NCBI GenBank assembly: GCA_034401795.1
Contig: CM067371.1
Location: forward strand, 83,207,306 to 83,271,305
Source of the DNA: Chaetoderma sp. LZ-2023a
Lineage: Eukaryota; Mollusca; Caudofoveata; Chaetodermatida; Chaetodermatidae
DNA length: 64,000 nt
Reading direction: 5' to 3'
Part shown: piece by piece, positions 52,218-63,460 of the stretch
Layout: every line of letters starts with the position of its first letter
Position numbering within the stretch: the stretch's first letter is position 1
Translations under genes and position numbers: made by a program
The notes under the pieces: model-generated
Databases searched by the model: none
Seen by the model: the letters and a program-made list of their open reading frames with translations, nothing else
What the model was told of the DNA's origin: nothing

Positions 52218-54085
52218 AGAGGGTGTGTGTGTGTGCGGATCGCGAGCCAGACACCAGCATTAGACGTCAATGCGTCTATAGTGGGTGGAAGGCTCATGCG
52301 TTTCGTCGAGGCTTGGCGAGGTGTGACGTCAGACAGTCTGGTCCTAGGATGGTTATCCCAGGGATACATGCCAGAGCGGTGGGATTTTCCACCACAAAAT
52401 CTGTCTTTGGCACCAGTCTGGACTCCCGTTGCAAGGGAGCCAGACAAGTTAGAAGCCATTCAAAAGGAAGTGTCAGGTTTGCTTCTGAAGGGAGAAATAA
52501 AACCAGCAAACCAGAACATTCCAGGCTTCTATTCAAACATGTTTCTTGTTCCCAAGAGCACATGGTGGTGGAGACCCGTTCTCAATCTCAGGCATTGAAT
52601 TGGTTTATCCATACGCCTCGGTTTCAGATGGAAACTCTGAGGTCGGTAATGGCAGGATTGAGGAAGGGAATGTGGTGTGTATTGATCGATCTGAAAGATG
52701 CATATTTCCACATTCCAATGAACAGGAGGTGTCACAGGTTTCTGAGATTTGCGTTTCAGAATCAGGTATGGGAGTTTCTAGTCCTCCCATTCGGCCTGTC
52801 GACAGCTCCACGGGTTTTCACCAGAGTGGTCCTTGTGGTGACGGCGTTTCTCAGAAGAGAGAACGTGTCGCTTCACACCTACATAGACGATTGGCTTATC
52901 AAGGGAGACACGCCAGCCAAGTTAGAGGTGGATACTGCTCTGAATCTGAAGTTACTTTCAGATCTAGGCTGGATAGTCAACATGGAGAAATCCGAATTGA
53001 CACCCACTCAACATTTCGTTTATTTCGGGATGCGATTTGATCTCGAGGAGGGCAGGGTTTACCCGTCAGAGTCCAGAGTGGTGTCTCTGTTAGCCATCCT
53101 CAAGAGTTTTCGATTGGGAAACCACATTCAGGCGAGGTGGTTTCTTTAGATGCTGGGCATGATGGTCTCCATGGAGCAGGTAATCCTGTATGCTGCTCTG
53201 ATGCGAAGACCTATCCAGTTGTATCTGATGTCTCTGTGGAAACAGAGAACAGAACCCCTGTCAAAGCTGGTGCCAGTTTTGGAGCTGTTAATGTCGCATC
53301 TTGTATGGTGGAAAAAGCGTCAGAATCTCCTAGTAGGAGTTTCGCTGCACCTACCCCACCCCCAGCTGTCCGTGTACACGGATGCATCGCTGGAGGGGGG
53401 GGGGGGCCTGCCTGGGAGAACACCAGGTCTCTGGCACATGGACTCTCCAGGAGAGCCAGCTGCATATCAATCTGTTGGAAATGATGGCAGTGGAACTGGT
53501 GTTGGAAAAGTTTCTTCCAAAAGTCAGGGGCACTGCGGTATTGATACGGTCGGACAACTCGACAGTAGTATCATACATAAATCACCAAGGCGGGACCAAG
53601 TGACCCACACTATGTATGAAAGGCACTTGATTCAATGGTGCAGGAATTACTCGGTTGTTTTGAAAGCAGCTCACATTCCTGGGTGATTGAAATTCTGGCG
53701 GATGCTTTGTCTCGCAGACAGAGGATTCTGCCAACAGAATGGTCTCTCAACCCTCCAGTTCTTCACAGGATCTTCGAGCATTGGGGCAAATCCAACGTGG
53801 ACTTGTTCGCCACAAAGGAAAATGCTCAAATCATGACTTCCAGATCCAAATGCCATCGATACAGATGCTCTGGCGATAAGCGGGAGAGGGATGCATGCTT
53901 ACGTGTATCCACCCACCATTCTTCTGCCGAAGATATTGGTGAATATCAGAGAGGAACCGTGCCTGGTCCTGCTAATAGCACCATTGTGGCTCAGCAGGTC
54001 GTGGTTTACGGATGTTCTAGATCTGCTGGTGGACAATCCAGTGCAGTTACCTGAGATTCTGATCATAATCTCCCAGGCCAAGTGA
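52218..54085 (+). pseudogene. DIRS-A copy 2 RT / RNase H, broken
   Basis: The RT start is in one frame to 52598 (GGRLMRFVEAWRGVTSDSLV). After a shift at about 52595, a second frame carries IDLKDAYFHIPM, LPFGLSTAPRVFTRV and YIDDWLIKG. A TAG at 53147-53149 is followed by LGMMVSMEQVILYAALMRRP, YTDASLEGG with a G-run shift (53395-53406), SDNSTVVSYINHQGG and ILADALSRRQ. A deletion near 53838 removes part of the methyltransferase-like tail. The catalytic residues themselves are mostly kept, so the inactivation is by frame and not by active-site change. Confidence 0.85.
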
Positions 54086-55139
54086 TGCTTCCTACACGAG
54101 CATCCCGAAATGTTCAAATTGACTGCGTGGATGTTATCAAACAACGTTCCACGTCGGAAGGTTTTTCTCGACAACCTGCGAAATTCATCGCAGCTGCGAG
54201 AGGGAGGTCAACCTTCAAGTCATATAACAACAAGGTTAGCAGATTTGCAGACTGGTGTGAAGGAAAGGGTATTAATACCTTTCAATCCACTGTTCAGCAA
54301 ATAGCAGACTTTCTCTGTGAGCTGTTCTTTTCAGAACTAGCTCCTGTCACAATTGCTGGATACAAGTCCGCTTTGGCATCAGTTATCCCTTGTCTAGCCA
54401 ACAGGGATAGTCCAGAGGTGGCCCAGTTAAATGTGATGGTGAAGGGAATGAGCAATCTCTGACCGAGACAACCGGTAGTCATTCCAGCCCGTAGTCGATC
54501 TTTAGTGCTTAATGTACTGGCCAAGGACCCTTTCGAACTGTTGCGTTCGGCTAGTCTAAAGCATTTGACTCTAAAGGCGGTTTTTCTATTGGCAGCTTCC
54601 TCAGGTAGAAGACGCAGTGAGATCCATGCGCTTTCAGCAGAGAGGGACCGATTTATTCTCTTGAGAGGGTCTGCATCTACTGCAAAGAGCAGAGTTTATG
54701 TCAAAGAATCAGTCTGAAATATCCCGGCAAACCGATCATTATACCGAAACTAACTAGGGTTGATCGTGATGCCAGTGTCTGGTGCCCAGTCCATGCTTTG
54801 ACTAAGTACAAAAGACGGACAGACTCGTTACGGTCGAATGATAGACATCTGTGGATCTGCCATAAGAAGCCATATGGCGCCTCATCCATGAATTCTAGCT
54901 CTCGTTGGGTAGTCGAATGTATTCAGACTACCCATGAGATTGCGACTGGGCAGCAGGTGCAATGCGCAAGGGTACACAATGTTAGACGAATAGCCGACTC
55001 GACCGCCCTTTACAATGGTGTTCCATTAGAGGACATCATGGCTGTTGCACAATGGCACTGAGTCCTCTTTCACGGATTACTATATGAGCGATATGTCAGA
55101 CGCCGCGAATCCACTCGCTTTAGCTGTTTTGAAACGATA
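54082..55139 (+). pseudogene. DIRS-A copy 2 tyrosine recombinase, broken
   Basis: Opens SRQPAKFIAAARGRSTFKSY and runs to a TGA at 54460-54462 that replaces a CGA codon of copy 1. It continues with KAVFLLAASSGRRRSEIHAL; near 54690 and 55060 small deletions shift the frame. HDVRG of copy 1 reads HNVRR, so the conserved HxxR motif is altered. The final YMRDV-like segment is out of frame. It is non-functional. Confidence 0.85.
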
Positions 55140-55631
55140 GTTAAACGACCACACTGCAATTCTCTCATTTTGTCATTTGTAAGCAAGAATTAAGAAGCAG
55201 ACATGGTCAGGCGAGAATATGTCAACCAGATTGTTTCACTGATGGCCGGACGAGTGATTGGTTGAGGTTCCACGTCTGGAATCCAAATATCATGAGGTAA
55301 TTTAAGATTGAGAGTTATTTGTATTATGTGTATATATCATGTCCATTCATCTTATATATTCATGTTCATTCCCAGGCTGATATATGCAAAGAGCAGTTAA
55401 CCTGCTTAGCATATTTGTGTTTTCAGGCGAGATGCATGTTCGTGAGTTCTCTCCCTTTTCTTAGGAGAAAAAAGGGGTGGGGTGGGGGGCAGTGATGCGA
55501 ATGTGATTCGGTCCCTTTAACTTGATGGTCCTTTTAGGTTTCCATTTGTCAAGTTTAAGTCTAGCTCTTTCTCCAAGGGGCAAAAGTAGCAATTGATGGC
55601 TTGCCCCTTCCCACCAGGTTACTGTCTAAAT

Positions 55632-55739
55632 TTGGTGTATATCAGAAGTAATAGAATGGTGAGTATTGATCGAAGGAGAATGAAGGAAATTTCAATTTCC
55701 CTTTCTCCGAGATCTAACAATACTTACCATTCTATTACG
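55632..55739. repeat. DIRS-A copy 2 internal complementary region
   Basis: GTATATCAGAAGTAATAGAA to AATACTTACCATTCTATTAC; its centre reads GAATGAAGGAAATTTCAATT. This complements the copy's own right end (AAATTGAAATTTCCTTCATT), not that of copy 1. Confidence 0.85.
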
Positions 55740-55792
55740 GACCCTGCCTCCCAGCCCCACGGAGGCAAGCCATGGGTATCTCTTGTTTGGTG

Positions 55793-55988
55793 GCTATGCA
55801 AACAATATGAGCTTCATTGCAAACGGGTACTCAGCTGTTGGGAGCCGAGTACCCGGTTCCAGGAGCCGGTAAAGCTTACTAAGTCCTAGGGCCAGCTATT
55901 CACGATAGCTTGTATCAGAAGTAATAGAATGGTGAGTATTGTTAGATCTCGGAGAAAGGGAAATTGAAATTTCCTTCATTCTCATGGA
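55793..55988 (+). repeat. DIRS-A copy 2 right inverted terminal repeat and outer end
   Basis: Matches 21048-21243 of copy 1, including CGAGTACCCGGTTCC and GAGTATTGTTAGATCTCGGA. Confidence 0.85.
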
Positions 55989-57375
55989 GCATTTCTTTAT
56001 TTAGAAGGGAAATTCCAGTTTTTTGCTTCCTATTTGATTAAGATGGGACTAAGGTATAGAACTGACAAGACAAGTTATTGCAATTAGAATATTGTTCATT
56101 TAATCTTGGCAAGTTTCTTACTAAAAATATAATCCTAGGTTAGAAGCGTTAATATATTGGTTACTGTAATAAGAGAACAGATCTTTTAATATTTGCCGGT
56201 AAACTAAATCAGGTGAAGAGAACTTGCAGTTGTTATTGGCAGAGTAATGCTTTAGCCTACCAACAGAAATTGTTGTAAATTTCATGTTAAAAGTTATTGC
56301 TCTCTCTCCAATTAAGTGTGAAAGGACAAACTTTTACAAATATTTCTGTATATTTTGCCGTGTTTAATGAAATATTCACAATTAAAAAATCTTCCATCTC
56401 CACTCATATAAGCCTTAGTGGAGATTCAGAATTTCTGAAAGACAAACACGTATTATATTCGTGTGGGAATTTCTTTCATTGATACGCATATATATATAAG
56501 CAAATGTCTTGTACAAAGAAAAGAATAACCTTTTGCGGAGACGGAGATCATACCATTTAGTTTTAGTAGTATAGGCACTGCTTTTATGCTTTAATCATGG
56601 TATGTCAGCAATGCCGCCTCAGTGGCAGGCTGATCTTGGTAATAGGCTCTGATTTTTTAAGTTCAACAAAGTGATGCGTTTGAAATCTACTCACGTATCG
56701 GAGATCGACTTTCGCTAACGGGACATTTTTTAATTCATAATTTATGTGGCTACGTCATTTCCCAATTGGTCCAATCAAATAATCGGAATTGACTGCATTC
56801 GCTGCATACTCTTTCATCTATGTTGAATGCTACATAACACACAGTTTTATTGGACTAGCATTGTACGGGCGAGTTGTCATTGGCTAAACCGCACACGTAT
56901 GGCTTTGAGTGAAGAGTTTTCCGACAAAATGAAAAAAATCTTCCGAGTTTGGCAGCTACGTGTCCAGTTTTCATGCATATATTTTATGCACCCGTTTGTC
57001 CCACTAGGTTATTTATTTTGCGCCGCTGATTGGAATTTATGGGACTGTGGCACGACCTGGAATGAACACTGTTATTTGATAATGGCAACAGACCAGTACG
57101 GGTCAGATTAATACGCCGATGCGTACAGCATTTACTTGAGGCATACATGGTACGCATGAATATTTATGTCTGCGTACATTGACAATTTCTATGCGTACAG
57201 TACGCTTGTACGAGCCTTATCTGGAGCGCTGATATCCACGCCAATATGAAACAGTATGATTTTACACAATTTTCTGATTGCTTGCTTGTAGCTTACCTTA
57301 TTAATGCTCAAGTTCCCTTTTTATTTGCTCAGGCCTTACAAAGGCAAAATGTATAGAGGTTTACTCAGGTGGTAC
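55989..57375. other. Stretch without recognised gene
   Basis: AT-rich. A 94-codon frame at 56827-57111 has no recognised domain. A GCGTAC-rich cluster lies at 57118-57215 (TGCGTACAG, GTACGCATG, GTACGCTTGTACG). Confidence 0.35.
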
Positions 57376-57760
57376 GTAAGGCCATCTTGAAAATTGGTTT
57401 GCGAACGATAACTCCGTTACCCTTTTTCGGATCGCTTTGAAACTTCACAGAGTGGTTGGACTAGGTCTGAGGAAGAAACCTATCGAAATCGGCAATGATC
57501 CAAAATCTAAGATGGCCGCCAGCCACCGACGGCCATCCTGAAAATTGGTTTCCGGATGATAACTCTGTTACCGTTTATCGGATCACTTCCTAGGGTTGTT
57601 GGAATATGTCTGGTGAAGAAACTTAGTGGCAGCCATCTTGAAAATTGGTTTCCAGACGATACCTCCTTGACCGTTTAACGGATCGCTTTGACACTTCATA
57701 AGGATGACTTGTCTGATTGGTCTGAGGAAGAAATAAATATTTTATGATAGCTCTCATTCA
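57376..57760. repeat. Tandem repeat with GCCATCTTGAAAATTGGTTT
   Basis: Three imperfect units, near 57381, 57530 and 57630, each carry GGCCATC(T/C)TGAAAATTGGTTT then ACGATAACTCCGTTACC and CGGATCGCTTTG. The unit length is about 100-155 bp. It resembles family D in style but not in sequence. Confidence 0.6.
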
Positions 57761-58229
57761 TTGGTTAGTCATCATGGCAGGTATTATGCGCCATTTGCGG
57801 AGCTCTTGTTTTAAATAAACGCTTGAATAAACTGGTACAATATATAATCAACAGAATAGATTAGACCGTTGCAACAATTAATGCAATATAGAACACATAA
57901 TATCAAACTTCAGGACTTCATTTCTAGAAAATCGTGAGCTAAAAATTTCTCCACGGTCACTGCTAGGGGAGTGATCACTCCTTAAGCAGAATTAAAATTT
58001 GCACATATAGTATTAAATATGCACTTAAAGTATCTAAATTTTGATCAAAGTTTTGAGGCTTAAAGTGAGCTATTAATTGCTCTCCTGGGATGAAATGTTA
58101 GGTGAGCTGCGTGATCGAGGGTGATAGCTGGCCTCAAAAATGATGCCCTGAAACTTGATATAATGCCCGAGTCAATACCAATGCACCAATTCATGAATTA
58201 GCGGGGAATCAGAAATTTATCTAGCATAA

Positions 58230-58330
58230 TATTGTTTCAAATCGGCGCAAGCATAACACTTGATATTGGTTCCCTGTGCCATTGACCAGTGGGTGCGCAG
58301 ATATCGAATTTAGCGTGAAACAAAGCATGT
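58230..58330. repeat. Inverted relative of the 48770 motif repeat
   Basis: Contains CTGTGCCATTGACCAG and AGATATCGAATTT, the complement of the spacer and unit at 48770-48900. Confidence 0.45.
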
Positions 58331-58369
58331 GTAAAGTTATCAACAGCATTACATGTAATACAACTTGGA

Positions 58370-58450
58370 CTGCAGTTGACTACAAAATTGACGTTGTTAC
58401 TACTTGTACTGTACAAGTAGTAACAAAGTCAATTTTGTAGTTAACTGCAG
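58370..58450. repeat. 81-bp near-perfect palindrome
   Basis: Two 40-base arms around a single central base (58410). The outermost bases are CTGCAG on both ends and the centre reads CTTGTAC T GTACAAG. Only two of the 40 pairs mismatch. It is not part of families A or B. Confidence 0.85.
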
Positions 58451-58535
58451 GCCTGATTGGTGTCGCTTGATGGAGTCACTTCCAACCTTCATGTGATCCA
58501 AATGGTGGAACCAACCTAAGACCAATGGATAACTA

Positions 58536-58640
58536 TTATCCCCACACGCTTTTAAAAAATGGAGGGGTTATTGCAATCGCCATCTGTCTGTCCATCTGGA
58601 TATCTCCTCCAAAACCATTCGGTGGAATTCAATTAACCCT
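58536..58640 (+). repeat. Family C repeat, 5' fragment
   Basis: ATTATCCCCACACGCTTTTA, then ATCTGTCTGTCCATC and AACCATTCGGTGGAATTCAA, the opening of family C. Confidence 0.55.
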
Positions 58641-59920
58641 CTGGGCCCTACCAAGAATTTACAAAAAAGTGCTAGAAACCCTACAGCCAAAAACTAGAAA
58701 CTTGCTTAGAAACCTAGCCTATAAGCGGTAGTGGAGTGATAGCGGCGTGGTGCTACCATGCCAACTATATTAACTATTTTTGATTACTATATATAAAACT
58801 ATATATCATTAGAAAGGGCAATAAAATACCTTTAAGTACATATACAATTTGTATGAATAAAATATATTTTAGTTAGTCAACGTGCCTCTCAAAATGGCCA
58901 CACCGTATAGGATAAATACATTGGTCTATTTTTGCAAAGTTTTATCGAAGTTTTTTTAAATTTTACAAATGCCATTGATAAATTTAATCACAATGGTATT
59001 AAAACTAACAGATACCAAAGTTTCGTGAAGGTTTTCATCCGATAAGATGTGAAAATGACAATCATATTATGTCATGGTACCATAAAATTTCGAGAAATTC
59101 CGGTCATGATTTTGGGGGGGGGGAGGCCTCATTCAATGTTGAATAATTCCTTTATACATAATCGAACACATACCAGGGTTTCTCAGCGTTGACAGCGAAT
59201 AAATGGCAAATTTTTTGCTATGTAGCAATGCTGGGTGCACTCAGCCATTTAAAAAGCGAACGCGAATGTTTTAAACTAAGATTCTATAGCATCAGACATT
59301 TTCTCGTAGCGGCGTCCCAAACAGGAATCGTTTATCGCGAAAGATCGTGAGAGAACGAGAGGAATTTGTAGAATTGTACCAGTATCTAATATACGAGTAC
59401 CAAGCTCATTACCCGTTATTGGCAACACCGTATCACGTGCTATAAGATTGATGCGTCTGATTGGTCGGGAATACATGAATATTAAGTTTTCCGGCAAGAT
59501 GGCGACACGATCAGCTGTTTTGCAAAATAGTATGAGTGTTCAAATGTCAATCTATGCATATTTCTTGTACGCCACAAACTAAAAAGTAGACGGATGACTA
59601 GATTAACGATATTGCCAATCGGGAAGTGGGATGCCGATATATTTGACAACTTTCGCATCTCAACTCGCCCTAATTAGATCCATCCATTAGAAAATCAAAA
59701 TTTCTACTTTGTCCTTCCTTTTGTCAATTCCAGTTTTTACTATGTTTAACCCTTTCGTGACAAGTCCTGAAAACAATGAGGCATGGCAAATGATGGTTGT
59801 AACCTAATTCCTCAATCCGAAAGAAAATTACATTTTAGTATGATGACTGAATTAACTATACCTACCTACCTTGTCTCTTTGAGTCCATTCATTATCCCGA
59901 TACCTACCTTGTCTCCTTGA
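58641..59920. other. Stretch without recognised gene
   Basis: No repeat or domain recognised. A run of nine G at 59112-59121 and a 73-codon minus-strand frame at 59276-59497 are not supported as genes. Confidence 0.35.
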
Positions 59921-59924
59921 AAAC

Positions 59925-60270
59925 ATTCATTATCTCCATGTTTTGAAAAAATGGTGATATAATTGCCTCCATCCACTTATCTGTACGTCCATCATGCTAT
60001 CGCCTCCCAAACAGTTGGGTCGATTTCAACCAAATTCGGTATGGCGGTTACCCATATGATTGCGCTTTGCAAGACAACATTTAGATTTGGCCCCGCCCAC
60101 TGGAGGTCAGGGGGTGGGGGTCCAAAGTTCAAATATCCAAAAACATGTCTGTCATACTTTACTCCCAAACTGTTGTGTGGAGTTCAAAGAAATTTGGTGT
60201 GTGGGTTGCCCATATAATTGTGGAAGGGTTGGAGAAGGGGTTAAAAGGTCAAGAAATGTATTGTAAGCAG
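59925..60270 (+). repeat. Family C repeat, partial copy
   Basis: TTATCTCCATGTTTTGAAAA opens the copy; two units follow with GGCGGTTACCCATATGATTG and GGGTTGCCCATATAATTG. It breaks off near 60270. Confidence 0.6.
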
Positions 60271-60724
60271 AGATTGGAGTCTTCCGGATTTTTCATAGAC
60301 CACTCTCGCTTTTCCCTAGAAGCTAAATGACGGGTGTGATATAATGGTATTAATGGGCAAGCCATGTAAGGATGCACAGTTTAAATCTTGTAGGCGTCAG
60401 TGTAGATATTCAGCTGTATGTAATATTTTACCGAATGCAATTATAAATTAGGTTAAGCATTCTCACTAAGTGATTCCGGCAATCAGGGAATCGAGTACTC
60501 GGTTTAATAAAGGAATCGACATGCTATCGTTGACGATTTTACGCTAGGAATTTCATTCACAGAAAACTATTTATATTTTCCCGTAGAAATTTGTAAACAA
60601 ACAGAATTGACCAATCAACAGTGGATTTATAAAATTCAATCATCTGACGTAATGTAACGCTAAGTTTAATTGGATAAAACGCCTGTAATGCTTGCGTATT
60701 TAGCGATCAAAAACTGGTGCTCTT

Positions 60725-60870
60725 AAAGCCGTCCAGACGGCGCGTAGGCCACCACGTCCAATTATTGAAAACCGTCCAGACGGCTCGTAGGTTTATTTGT
60801 ACGCTTTTTGCGTGCCATCTAGACGGCTCGTAGGTTTATTTGTACGCTTTTTGCGCGCCATCTAGATGGC
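60725..60870. repeat. 43-bp tandem repeat with GCCGTCCAGACGGC palindrome
   Basis: GACGGCTCGTAGGTTTATTT, GTACGCTTTTTGCG repeats at a 43-bp period (60781 and 60824), preceded by a diverged unit. The head GCCGTCCAGACGGC is a perfect 14-bp palindrome. Confidence 0.7.
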
Positions 60871-61389
60871 TCCTGGGTTCCTTAGGGTTAAATCTGTTGC
60901 ATGTATGTGATTACCCATATAATTGAGGAGTGCTTTGCCCTCAGGGTGGGTGGGTGTGGGAGAACGTCAAAGTTGATGAAGGCGTGCAGGTGCGATGGCA
61001 TGCCATTGACTCTGCGTACTAGGTAATTTATAATTTCTAGAGTTATACTTTATTGTAATTTTCTGAAGATGTAGATTATTATATCAAGTGATCAATAGTC
61101 ATCATCAGCCTTTTGAGCAGTGACCATCCATCAAGCCATTATAACATGTCACATGGCTATACTGTAGGGGCTTATGGTGCAATTGTTATCCTAATAAAGA
61201 ACAGGAGTTTTAGTCAAACTCAGCATACACCTGCAGGCATACTTGTTTGAGGAATGCTAAATGTGAACAGTTTGTCTTTGATAATTTTCTGAGAAATGGT
61301 GTGGGTTGGTGGGGGTTGAGGGAGGGGTGACATCTATTAGGTACACATTTGGAATTCACGGCAAAGACATCACTAAAAATCTTGATTTA

Positions 61390-62400
61390 GTCTTCACAGC
61401 TGCATAGATCAGTAAAATTACAACAAGACAATTTTGATGAATTTCAGTCTTTCAAGGGAGTTAACTGGTGAATATGGGCAGATTTTGCCGAAACGAAATT
61501 GTGACACTTCGTCTATCACTAAAACATCTGCTGATCAAAGAATTGTGAGTGTAGGTTCAAACACTTCGAGATATGGCTCTGACAAGAAAGTTTTTACAAA
61601 TTTTAGCTTTTGAAGGGAGATAACTCTGGAAAATCTGGGCGGATTTTGCCGAAACAAAATCATGACACTTCGTCTATCCCTAACACATCTGCTGAAAGAA
61701 AAATTGTAAGTGTATGTTCAAAACTGTTCGAGATCTACTTCGGACAAGACAAATTTTAGCTCTTCAAGGGAGATAACTCTGGCAAATAAGTGCAGATTTT
61801 GCCGATACAAAATCATGACACTTTGTCCATCCCTAACACATCTGAAATAAAATTGTGAGTGTAAGTACAAAACTCGTCTAAATACGCCTCGGACAAAATA
61901 ATTTTGATTAATTTTAGCTTTTCAGGGGAGATAACTCAGGCAAATATGGGTGGATTTTACTTAAACGAAATCATTGCAATTCGTCTATCCCTAACACATC
62001 TGCTGAAAAGAAATTGTGAGTGTAGGTTCAAAACTGTTCGAGATCTACTTCGGACAAGACAAATTTTAGCTCTTCAAGGGAGATAACTCTGGCAAATAAG
62101 TGCAGATTTTGCCGATACAAAATCATGACACTTTGTCCATCCCTAACACATCTGAAATAAAATTGTGAGTGTAAGTACAAAACTCGTCTAAATACGCCTC
62201 GGACAAAATAATTTTGATTAATTTTAGCTTTTCAGGGGAGATAACTCAGGCAAATATGGGTGGATTTTACTTAAACGAAATCATTGCAATTCGTCTATCC
62301 CTAACACATCTGCTGAAAAGAAATTGTGAGTGTAGGTTCAAAACTGTTCGCGATCTGCTCCGGACAAGAAATCGGACGGACAGATGCACGGATGGATGCT
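61390..62400. repeat. 155-bp tandem repeat with a recent 310-bp duplication
   Basis: About six imperfect units carry AAGGGAGATAACTC(T/A)GGCAAAT, CATGACACTT(C/T)GTC and TCCCTAACACATCTG. Bases 61731-62040 and 62041-62350 are almost identical at a 310-bp period. Duplicate open frames at 61904 and 62214 are a by-product. It ends with the GGACGGACAGATGCACGG motif (62374). Confidence 0.85.
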
Positions 62401-62617
62401 TACCCGGAGGTATAAAAACGAAAGAAAAGGTTTTGACTCCCCACCACTTATCATATGGCCCTTTACTTGTATCATACACTATATATGTCTTACAGATTTT
62501 GCGGGACGAGACTTTGAAAGACCGACAGAACAGTACATATCCGGCAGAAGAGGGTCGCAATGATTCCAACATCAGAAAGAATCGTTACAAGGACATATTA
62601 CCGTGTAAGTATTAATT

Positions 62618-63460
62618 ATCCCCACGTCTTGAAAAAGTGTCGGGGATATTAAAATCTCCATTTGTCTGTATGTTTGCCCGCCTGTCATGCTATCTTCTAA
62701 ACCGTTTGATGGAAATCACCGAAATTTGGTACATGTGTGTTACCCATATGATTGTGCTTTACAAGATAACATTTGGATTTGTTTCTGTCCGCGTGTGTGG
62801 GGAGGTGGTGGGTAGGGAGGGGGGGGGGGAAATGTTAAAACGTAGACTATCCTGAAAACTGCCAGTCACTCTACATGTATCTCCTCCAAAACCGTTGTGT
62901 GGAATTCAACCCGATTAGGTATGTGGGTTACCCATATAATTGCAGATTGTGTGACTACATTTGGCATTTGGCTCCGCCCCTATGGGGATTCAGGGGGATG
63001 GGTCCAAAGGTCAAATTGATTGTGCGTTGCAAGACAACCTTTGGATTTATCTCAGTTGGGGGTCAGGGGTCTGGGTGGGGGGAGGGGCCAAAGGTCAAAT
63101 ATCCTAAAAACTGTCCATCACACTATCTCCTCCAAGACTGTTGTGTGGAATTCAAGCAAATTTTAATTATTGTAGTTACCCATATAATTGCAGATTGCAT
63201 GACAACATTGCTGTTTGGCTATGCACCAGGGGATGGGGAAGGGGGTCAAACAGTCAAGAAATTGATTGTGATGCAACAGCTCCAAAACCTGTGGACAAAA
63301 TTGAACTAAGTTTGGTAGATGAGCTACTCATATGATTGTGGAGTGCAAGAAGACATTTACATTTGGCTCCGCCCCCAGGGGTGGGGTGTGTGAGTCAAAG
63401 CGGTGAATGTGGGGATTTGCAATGAAGCGTCATCGACCAAAGCAATCTAATTTTATTTAT
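62618..63460 (+). repeat. Family C repeat, full copy
   Basis: Opens AATTATCCCCACGTCTTGAA, contains five TTACCCATAT(A/G)ATTG units and GGCTCCGCCCC(T/C)-type boxes, and ends with GCGGTGAATGTGGGGATTTG and AAAGCAATCTAATTT. These ends match the reverse complement of 7741-8493. Confidence 0.7.

Larger units (their letters stand above)
49305..55988 (+). mobile_element. DIRS-A copy 2: 5'-truncated, decayed
   Basis: Similar to copy 1 from its leader (about 14405 in copy 1) to the right end. The left inverted repeat is missing. Gag, RT/RNase H and recombinase are all broken by stops or shifts. The internal complementary region (55632-55739) and right inverted repeat (55793-55988) are present and match each other, including differences from copy 1 (GTAATAGAATGG instead of GTAACAGAATGG). 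Confidence 0.9.

Noticed and set aside
56827-57111. 94-codon plus-strand frame considered as a small secreted protein
   Set aside because: No clear signal peptide, no homology and no regulatory context.
61390-62400. Regular tandem repeats considered as a CRISPR array
   Set aside because: Units are 155 bp, diverged and without unique spacers; the genome is eukaryotic.
61904-62615. Two open frames with the same N-terminal sequence
   Set aside because: They are a by-product of the 310-bp tandem duplication, not paralogous genes.
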